64,000 bases of DNA from Fusarium oxysporum f. sp. lycopersici 4287 (taxonomy: Eukaryota; Ascomycota; Sordariomycetes; Hypocreales; Nectriaceae): assembly GCF_000149955.1 (NCBI RefSeq), contig NC_030990.1, forward strand, positions 2,500,627-2,564,626, written 5' to 3'. The notes below the pieces were generated by a model. That model had not been told where the DNA came from and did not search any database. It saw nothing but the letters and a program-made list of their open reading frames with translations. Each line of letters opens with the position of its first letter. Positions within the stretch are counted from its first letter, which is position 1. Below are positions 55,801 through 64,000 of this stretch, in pieces. Both the position numbers and the translations under genes were made by a program.

Positions 55801-58800
55801 GCCCCACACTTACTGAACAGGGGTGCGTGGTGGGCTGCAACGCAAAGGGGAACCACCTAAGAATCATTCTCGAAGGAAGTACAGTTTGGGTACAGTGTAT
55901 TCGACATAGCATATGTGCTATTGTCCTTGTTAACCCCGACACTTGGTGATTAATCAATTGAGCTTGGTATGACCGGTGAGAACCACAAGATTCCCGCACG
56001 GTCAGGTTCCTAGGTCTCCACTACGATCTCAGCATATACAAGAATAATGGACTCCAGGTGCAACTCAAGAGGGTAAGGGGGAGGGTACTTACCCAGTCAG
56101 GTAGGTACCTATCTACTTATGCACCGGGTATGATTCCGTGCAGGTAAAGTGCAGGTGCTGTTCAGCCAGAATCCAATCTACCTACCCAACTCTAGATAGG
56201 CCCTGCCTTACCTGGGCTACCATTCATCAATTCAGTGGCTGGCTGTCAACATCTTTGCGGTTCTGGATCAACTTGGATACAGTACAATTGATTGATGAAT
56301 TCTACCTTACCTTAGACTACTAGGATCATCTATAGGTAAGGCACCTACATTCACAGCATCTACCAGTCAACTCCACATTCAAGTCGACTTACTATCCCTT
56401 TTGGTTGACACAAACGAACGAACCAATATGACGTGATTTGACGGGAGCAGATCTGAGATCCAGATCTCGTCACCAGAGCCTCTTATCTTTTCGAGACCCT
56501 ATCGACTCTCATCAGCAACGCCAACCTCCTCCGCCTTCATTCTTCTCAACTCTTCTTGTCTTGCTCGTTCATTCCCATCTCCATTGCCCCATTCCATCAC
56601 CTGTCGCTTTCGCCATAGGCCATGGGCTCGCTGCCCCGCACCACACCGGCTCAAAACTCTCCCCGCCTCTAAGTGAAGCTACTAAGAGACGAGGTACGCA
56701 ACAGCTACGCTTTAGGTATAGGATGGCTGTCGACAGTTACCCAGGCCATCGCGGTGCCATACGCAGAATGGAGCCATCTTCAGTTTGTTCCTGGACTCAG
56801 TAGAACTTCCAACAACGGCAACCGACATCCAAATTCCCCGGTTCGCTCCAATGAATGATATAAAAACAATAGATTGATGCCGCAAGAATTCCTTTCATCG
56901 ACGCACACATACTTGAGCAGATGGTTTCCTCAATTGGCTCGAAAGAAGCCAAGACCTTCAGGGCACATGGACTGCCCATTCATCGCTCCAGCTGGCTGCC
57001 AGATAACTGTAACCTGTAGTCCGTCTAGGGAATGATGGAGTACTCGGCTTCCATCTCTTTGTACGATACGCACGCTGTCTATCAAGCCTTTCCATACCGG
57101 TCATGGACCACAAGGGCAGCCACATAGACTCCTCATACGATCTGGTTACTGACTAAGGTACCTAGCTTTGGATCTGTCAAAGCCCTCCCACACATGACGC
57201 ATTTCAAAGGCTCGATCTGCTGGTATTACAAAGACTCCACTTCGAGCCTCAAAACGAGGAAGACTCACTTCTCCATGTCCATCTCCACCCCAGAATCCCC
57301 GAACCGAGGCAAGAACCCACGCCTGCTGGGCCGGCGGCCTGTTTCTTAGACTTTGAAGTCACCCCACAGAGTCACCGAGACGGCGAGAGGTACCCTGGCT
57401 TTTGTGGGATCTTGCTCCTTCTGCGGTCATAACCTGATTCAAGTCCCGACTCTCGACACTTGTCTCCCTTGTTCCTGGCTGGTCCTTAAAGACGCCCTGG
57501 ACCCGTTTTCGGTTCGACTTTTCTACTCTCCAACTAAAGAATGGATGGCTTGGGCCCTATTGCGGTCGCCCTGGAGTCTCCGGTAGCCTGTGGTATAGGG
57601 TATTTGGCGTCCGTCATTTTTAGCTGACAATATCAACAATCTTGCGTTGCGTGTGAAGAAGTTACTTATTTCTTTTATCGCAAAGGATATGGGTCACGTA
57701 GTGGATATGTTGGATCTTGCCATTCTGCGATAGCCAAACTTCAAATTCTCAATGTTGGTGGGCTCACTATCGCCAGTCATATGTCTATACGTTATCAGGT
57801 CTTAGTCTCGGTGTATGATGAGCTCTTCCCAAACATCATCTGACCACTGGTGGTGCCTCAATGCGTCAAATTACGTCCTATAGAGGCTCAAATCTTTAAC
57901 GTGGTGGCTGGCTGAAGCTTGGGACTCCTCAAGCCTGTCAAGCTGAACCCTGTGGAGAACCGAATAGCCTGGATGCAACCATGAGATGGATTTTGAGATG
58001 TCGATCGCGAAGCAATTATCTACTTCTATTTCGTCACTTGTGTCAACCATCAAGCCATTCTTTAGTTGTCAACCCCTCAGGAGGTAGAGTGAGAACATAT
58101 CAAACGCCCTCAATCTAGCGGCCGCTGTGCTGGCTGTCAAATCCAGCCCGCCCAAGTGGAGTGTGGAGTGAGGAAGGGCATCGCCCCGGCTCCCATTTGG
58201 TGGGTAGGTTGATTATCGAGGATTTGCCCCGAACTTGAAGATTACCTTAGGTCTCGGGTTTATCCCATACGCCGCACCACTGCTGCGAACTAACTGTATC
58301 TAATCAGTTGCGCAAGTGACTCCTCCATATGGTGTTTCCTGCTTCAGAAGATAGTCTTCAACTGCGATGCTTTCCAACCGAACTTCATCTCCTGAAACGC
58401 GGGGTTTAACGTCTCGCAATTTCTTTCTCGTGCTCAGTCCTCAAATACATCCTTAGTAGCTTGCGCCCTTCGTCCGAGCAAGCCCTGAAGCTGGCGAGGG
58501 CAGTGAAGCAAATCACATTGTGTATCACCAGTCATATGAGAGTAAGAATGTCTATCATTTATGACTACTGCTTGAACTACACACGTATAGACAAGACATC
58601 CTCTGTTTTGACTTCGTCAAGTCCATTCAACTGAACATGCCTGATGCTAAATAAAACCCAACGCCGTTTTCTACCCTTCAACCCTATGCGAGATGTGCGG
58701 CGATATGTACCATCTATTTCTCTCGCCGCCTCTTTCTATCTACCTCTCCCCCATCCACGTCAACATGCCCCTCACAAGTTGGGCCGTCCCGGGTCATCAT

Positions 58801-58890
58801 CTCATGCACTTTTAGCCGTTTTCTCGTATATCGTCTACCATATGTCATCATGACTCTGGGCCGCTTGTTGCCCGACTTTGGACAGCCGTC
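52840..58890. other. Long non-coding region upstream of the PDE gene
   Basis: About 6 kb with no supported gene. 53260-54640 is strongly purine-rich on the plus strand (C/T-rich on the transcribed-sense minus strand), as in a long PDE promoter/leader. It contains an ACTGG tandem repeat (53642-53668), an A-run near 54827-54838, and a CAGGTAGGTACCTATCTACTT cluster near 56099. Frames such as 55480-55860 are not protein-like. Confidence 0.4.
53642..53668 (+). repeat. (ACTGG)5 tandem repeat
   Basis: Five perfect pentanucleotide copies plus AC, followed by a short CAGTA repeat, about 800 bp upstream of the PDE start. Confidence 0.9.
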
Positions 58891-61800
58891 CTACTCGGCC
58901 TTGATTCCCTTCTCATTTTCAAGATGGATCTCGGCCACCTCGTTCGAATCCCTGTCGCTCCCTGCCGCGGTTTGCACATCGATCACATCCTTGCAGTCCC
59001 ATGTAGACTTCTGGGTGTCTGTAAGAATCGTCGTTTGAGGAGCGGCAGGCTCGGATTCGCCCTCAGCGGGGTCCTGTCCTGTCATAACTGTGTCGTGATC
59101 ATCAAACTGGCTGAGGCCACGCTCATCAGCTGAAGAGTCTAGCTGGACATCATCAGAACCAATGTCGGCACCTGTAGAGTCTTCGGCACCGCTATCTCCC
59201 AGGCCCTCGAAGTTCCAACCCTGGACGAGGTTGAGTGACTTGTTATCCAGGCGCTGGTAGCTTCCATTGATATCTACACCCTCGTCCTCGACGGTACTGT
59301 GGATGCTCTCTATTCGGTTAGCTCCATCGTAGGGTGGGAGATCTTCGTCTTCGTCGTCTGGTCCAGCTAAAGAGGTGACGGTGATTCTATCCGAACCACG
59401 ACCGCCGAGATGGCGAGTTGCTGCGGCTCCGATCCCAGCGCTCGACAACCCATTCAGGGAGGAACCCTCGCCGAGACGCTGACCTTCCCCCACCTCGCCT
59501 TCTTCTTCTTCTTCTTCTTCAGAGTTTTCTTCGCTGTTCTTGTATTTCTCAGAGATGACTCCGAACCGCGATCCGCCTAAAGGGGTACTCGAGCGGCGAC
59601 GGTAAAACAATAGGTATGCAGCTGATGTAATGCATGTCGAAGGGTCAGACACAGGGCTTGCAGACGAATCTGTAGAGCTTGTCAGCGTCTTGGAGCCACG
59701 GGTAGGGGCTCAGAGAGATATAGCAACTCACCATTGTAGTTATACCATCGCCCATCGACAAAGTTCTTGGCGTAGGCGGTGTAATGACCTCCACCGAGAC
59801 CTCCGTAATGATCATCAACAGCAATCAAATCATAAATCTCATCCTTGCCATCCTCTTTTTGAATGACTCTGGAAGTAAGGTCGAGACCCTCAATAGGAAA
59901 GTCAACCATGACGTCCAACTTGTCGCGGCGCCATCCAGAGTTGCTAAAGCGCTTCAGATGCGCGACAAGAATATCTGGCGATTTCCACAGGTCGAACTTC
60001 TTGCTGGCTCGCCGATGCTCTTTGCAGCGGGGGCAATACCACATATCTTGTTCGGAGAGGACTTCGGCTCTCTCAAACTCATCCAGACATTCTTCGAGAC
60101 TGATGCCTCGTGTACGACGATGGTGTCTTCTTCTCTGAGCAATCTTGAGGGCAGGGTCCGTGAGCGTTTCCAGATCAATAAATGTTGGAGCTCCTTGTTC
60201 ATCAGCAAGGATCTTTGCAGCGCCACCAAACACTTTCTCCCAAGCATCCTCGTTCCAGTCTACGACAATGCCTTCGCCCAGACGAATCAGAGGTCCACCA
60301 TCAGCAACAGCAGGAGGTTGAGGCTGGGGCTTGACAGAAGCGGCCTTGTGTTTCTTGTTCTGCATACGTTCTCGGCGCTTGTTGGCTTTCTTGTTGAATT
60401 TCTGGCCCTTGAGCTTGCGTCCTTTTACCTTTGAGGGACGTCCATTGAATTTCTGTTTTGTATAAGCGCTGGGACTGTTAGATAGACTGATAGAAAGACC
60501 TACTCGTGGAGCTTCTTGAACTTCTTCCTCACTGGACTCTTCCACCATTCTAGTTTGCGTCGTCTCTGCCTTGATACTCTCGTCGTTGCTGCTTGCATCT
60601 TCATTAGAAGGCGTGCTGCTTTCGTCGTCGCGACTGGCGGTATCGTCATCCTCGGGTGACAGCTGAGGGATGCGATCCGACAACTTAGGGAGTAGTTGAT
60701 GGTGATCGACGTTAGACCAGCCCGTTGGCACATCGCCAGAGTAGGCTTTGTCTGTGAAGTAGCAAAGGTCGAAAAGGTTTTGCAGTTCAGGTTCAAGGAA
60801 GCTATCTGGGCCGATAAACTTGGGTCGGCTCTTGTTGAATCGTTTCAGAATCTGTGGCTGATGGGGGAGAGCCTCGCTGGTGTCCTTCATATGCACATCT
60901 ACAATGTCATCCTCACCTTCAACCGAGTTGGCAACAACCTTACTATCGCCAGACGAGTCGGCATCCGAAGCAACCACCTCTCCGTCAGCGTTATCAGAGT
61001 TCTCCTCCGGGCCGTTTCTGAGCTTGGACCAAGTTGAGAAGTTCGAGATCTTCTCCAGGATCTTGCGTCGAATGAGGTCAATGTCGGAAGCTTCTTCCTT
61101 GGTGAAGCAGATGAAGCTTGGGGGAGCCACACCATCCCGAGCACGACCATAGTTCGATGGGATGCGGTGAAATACGGGTACCACTATCCTCTCATACCGC
61201 GGGTCATTCCAGGGAGCTTCGAGAGGAGTGTCGATATCCAGCATGGAGCGTGGCTTGCTCGCTTTATGTGGCCAGTTGGTAGGGACAGCATCCAACTCGT
61301 GGAAGGTTGCGATATCATTTTTCGCGATTTCTTCGCTAACATCTAGGTTATTGTCGTAAATCTTGAAGAAACGATCCTTGTACTCTTCTCCTCCTATCAA
61401 TCGCTCCACAGGTACACCTGTCCGGGCGGAGAGGAACTGCTTGAGCTGTTCAATCGCGCTGTGCTTGGGCAGTTCGACTTCAAACATGACCGGCACATCG
61501 TTGAGGGGCAAGAATTTGACCTTGGCCATCCATACGTCCTCGACAGGAATAGGAAGGGTCAGATTATTGAAAGGATCGAACGTGATGCTGATCTTGCCAC
61601 ACTCAGGACATTTGAGTGTTGACTTATACAAACCCGTGAAGAGGTCGGCAATAACTGAGTCGTCCCGGAGGCGCGTTATGTCCCAGACCTTGTCTGCCAT
61701 TTCCTTGATAGCTTCCGGATTGTTGATCATGTCGTCGGTGGAGTCAGGCTTCTCGATATAAGGTTTCTTCTTCACTCGGCTCAGGTCTTCCTGAAGAGCA

Positions 61801-63452
61801 TCCAAGAGAAATCCAAGGAATTCTTGCGAGTCCTGCTGCCCATATCCAGAAAAAGTCGACCGGCAACGGCCGATCGTATTCTTGAAGTCTCGAGGAGTCA
61901 CAGAGCCCCTGCCCTCCGTATATATCTCCTTCAGAAGATTTCCATACGTTATAGCAACTTTCCCGTTGTATCCAAGGAGGTTAGTCTTATTGACCTCATT
62001 AAGATACTCATTGGTCAAGAAGTACTTGGTCAACTCCTCAACGCTTCGTACGCACTGAAGTGCAGAGTTCATATAACATGTATTTCCTAGGTTCTGCAAA
62101 CCAACGACACCAATGCTCCGACCTGGCTTCTTTCCCGTTCGGCCGCGTGTTAATGAGCCACCGGGGGCGGGACTGCTTCGACCGCTCGCATTAGAAGAGG
62201 CCAGGCCACTTCTGGTGGGGATGGCTAATCCATTTGGAGGAGTTTTCCCTGTGTAGTTGCTAACCCAGAAGGACTCGATGGCCTCATCGATGACCAGAGT
62301 TTGATCTGTCACGAGATCGAACATGGTCAAGTTTGAACTGCCGTTGAATTTGGGGTCAATGGTCTTGTCTTCCAGCTTACATTTGACCCTTTGATCACGG
62401 ACTTGAGAAAACGAAACATTGTCGAGGAGAAGTTTCGACCATGTGTCTGTAGAGCTAGCTCCGTTGTGTGTTCGACCTGGGGAATCCGGAGGCGTGAGGG
62501 CTCGTGAGGGCTCTGAGGGGCCAGAAACCTGCTGGACTTGAGGTACCATGAACAATCGAATTTTGCGGTCTAGCGGTACACCGGTGGCTGTCTTAATCTC
62601 CTTGACAAATGTCTGTGCATGGTATTTGCGACTTCTGACGAACTTGTAAGGAGGAGGGTTTTTGGCCTTGAGGGACTGCTCGATTGGAAGCGGGCTAATT
62701 TCAGACCATAAACGGTGAACAGTAAAAACTGGAGGGTGGAACTCGAACTGAATGACAGGCTCTTCGCCGGGTTCAGCAGTGTTGATAGCAGCACGAATAA
62801 TGGCTTCTTGACCGTTCTTGATACCATACCAGTCGACAACCATCTTCCAAGCATCCTCTGGGAAGAGTGTGAATTCATTCTCGTTAGTTCCTTGCTTTAG
62901 ACGAATGTATTCTTTGCCGGTAGGTTCTGTAACGACTTCTTCAATGATATCCGAGTTGTCAACAGGGCCGAGAAGGTCCGATGTGGAATCTCCCTCCTTG
63001 CTGTCCTTGGAGCCGCCGCGCAATGAGAGTGCTTTTTGAACCCAGGTGTTGGAGACGAGATAGGCCTTGTCTCCTTCCTTCACTTGCGCCTCCTGATAGG
63101 CTTTCAAGAGAGTCTCTATGATCTTGATCTGTTCTTGCAGCGAAGGAATTGCTATGAGACCAGAATTAGCGACGGATTGCGGTACTTGCAAATTGGAAAC
63201 ATGGTGAGCCTTACGCTGCGCAGGAAAAGCATCAGTGGCTGAGTTTGCCGTAGGCTCAGGCGCTTCAACGCTCATATCACGAGGCAGCGATTCGGGGGCC
63301 AGCTGTGAGGCTCCCTCGATAGATTCATTGGCTTGTGATGTACCCATGTCGACATCGCGAGTCCTATCCGCATCGTTTTCGGGATCCATACTGGAAGCAC
63401 GTCGTTTCAAAGGCGATGAGGAGCGTTGGGGCAGGTCGGCATCGCCATTCAT
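58891..63452 (-). CDS. UBP12: Ubiquitin-specific protease, UBP12 type (DUSP-UCH)
   Basis: Cysteine protease that removes ubiquitin. Two exons: 63452-59732 and 59669-58891, about 1499 residues from the ATG at 63452. Seen: DUSP-like domain (about 107-230 from this start), then the split UCH domain with Cys box GLQNLGNTCYMNSALQ (Cys about residue 459), QQDSQEFLGFLLDALQEDL, zinc-type LKCPECGK and YCPRCKEHRRASKKFD pairs, and the His box GGGHYTAYAKN with NYND across the last splice. The acidic C-terminal tail has poly-Glu. The frame stays open upstream to 63935 without an ATG and includes a KKRK basic cluster, so the true start may be in an upstream exon outside the window. A 51-nt in-frame candidate intron lies at 60453-60503. 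Confidence 0.9.
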
Positions 63453-64000
63453 GATAGCTCGGTGAGAGAGACGCAAGGGAGACTGGCTTCTGGCCAAAGC
63501 CAAAGTCGGGGCCGGGCCAGTCTCGTCGCCGCCACGATCACTCTCAATGGAAAGATCGGCGTAGGCAGATGCACAGGGGCTCGAGGCAGCGGATGAAGCG
63601 TAATCGGCCGAGACGAGAGAACTTGTCTGATGCTGGAGACGCGGGGGGAGGCTCGAGGCGGGTTGTGAGTCGGCCCGGAGGAACGAGTTCGAGTTGGAGG
63701 CCAGAGAGGCGGAGAAGGAGAGAGCGGGATCGTCGTCGACTTCGCAAGAGGGTAGGACTGAGTCAGGAGAGGGCGACGATGAATCAATCGAGTCTATAGG
63801 TAGATCGCCTCGCAAGAGCTTTCTCTTTTTTGAGGACGACGTCTTGAAGGCGAGCTGCCCGGGCAGCTCGGGGGGTCTGGGTATGAGTAGGAGGGGCGAA
63901 GGCGGAGGCGGAGGCGGAAGACGAAGTCTATGCTCCTATCCTTAAAGTCAAACGAGTTTTGAAGGCAAATAAGTAGTCGACGTAGACCGGAAGTATAAGT
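63453..64000. other. Possible 5' coding extension or leader of UBP12
   Basis: On the minus strand the UBP12 frame is open to 63935, where TAG stops it, with no ATG. The translated stretch (SSSKKRKLLRGDLPIDSIDS) reads like real protein. Candidate acceptors ending CAG occur near 63855 and 63886. It also contains a perfect 20-bp palindrome at 63851-63870. Confidence 0.4.

Noticed and set aside
55480..55860. A 126-codon plus-strand frame in the 6-kb non-coding region
   Set aside because: Composition and sequence are unlike a folded protein and no intron or neighbour supports it.
1..64000. A secondary-metabolite gene cluster
   Set aside because: MFS, Zn2Cys6, reductase and oxidase genes are present but spread over about 20 kb with unrelated genes between them. 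No synthase or synthetase backbone gene was found.
1..64000. CRISPR arrays, rRNA or tRNA genes
   Set aside because: No regularly spaced repeats, rRNA segments or convincing tRNA A/B-box pairs were seen on reading the intergenic sequence.

Overview
This window is nuclear DNA from a filamentous ascomycete, most likely a Sordariomycete of the Fusarium/Hypocreales type. The reasons are short introns (about 45-130 nt) with GTAAGT/GTGAGT-like donors, CTAAC-like branch sites and YAG acceptors; families typical of these fungi (DUF3074, fungal Zn2Cys6 regulators, DHA1 efflux pumps, long-chain alcohol oxidase); and recurring TAGGTA/TACCTA clusters in intergenic DNA. The genus is an inference. There are two assembly gaps (25558-25947 and 48466-48565). 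No rRNA, tRNA or CRISPR array was found.

Layout. 1-1397: a truncated multi-pass membrane protein and a doubtful small membrane protein. 1990-3604: translation release factor eRF1. 4633-8721: a large single-exon BAR/PH/GRAM/VASt/TM protein of the SIP3/YSP1 (LAM) sterol-transfer family. 9616-11645: DUF3074 plus coiled-coil protein. 11866-16869 (minus): a seven-exon THADA/Trm732 homologue, divergent from ribosomal protein uL1 (RPL1/L10a) at 17255-18049. 18653-20457 (minus): GPI mannosyltransferase of the SMP3/PIG-Z type. 24008-24688: SKP1. 27266-28042: ARL1-type GTPase, convergent with a ketopantoate-reductase-like gene (28576-29761, minus). 30535-32951: FAD long-chain alcohol oxidase.

32952-40098 is a gene-poor stretch of about 7 kb whose only clear gene is an apparently intact Tc1/mariner (DD34E) transposon at 35790-37181, with matching terminal inverted repeats and an uninterrupted two-exon transposase. 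Then follow a lineage-type orphan protein (40721-41770) with a long ATG-free pyrimidine-rich leader, a DHA1 MFS transporter (43751-45412, minus) divergent from a Zn2Cys6 regulator (46300-48465, cut by a gap), a PDE2-type cAMP phosphodiesterase (50024-52839, minus), about 6 kb of non-coding DNA, and a UBP12-type ubiquitin-specific protease (58891-63452 or beyond, minus).

Most genes are housekeeping: translation (eRF1, uL1, Trm732), ubiquitin (SKP1, UBP12), membrane traffic and lipids (LAM-type protein, ARL1, SMP3) and cAMP signalling. The accessory part is the transposon, the alcohol oxidase and the MFS/Zn2Cys6 pair. I reconstructed exon joins by hand from splice motifs, reading phase and family conservation; they are predictions. 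I did not find a convincing new multi-gene system. The best leads are the intact transposon, the orphan gene with its unusual leader, and several in-frame or terminal introns that could give alternative proteins.
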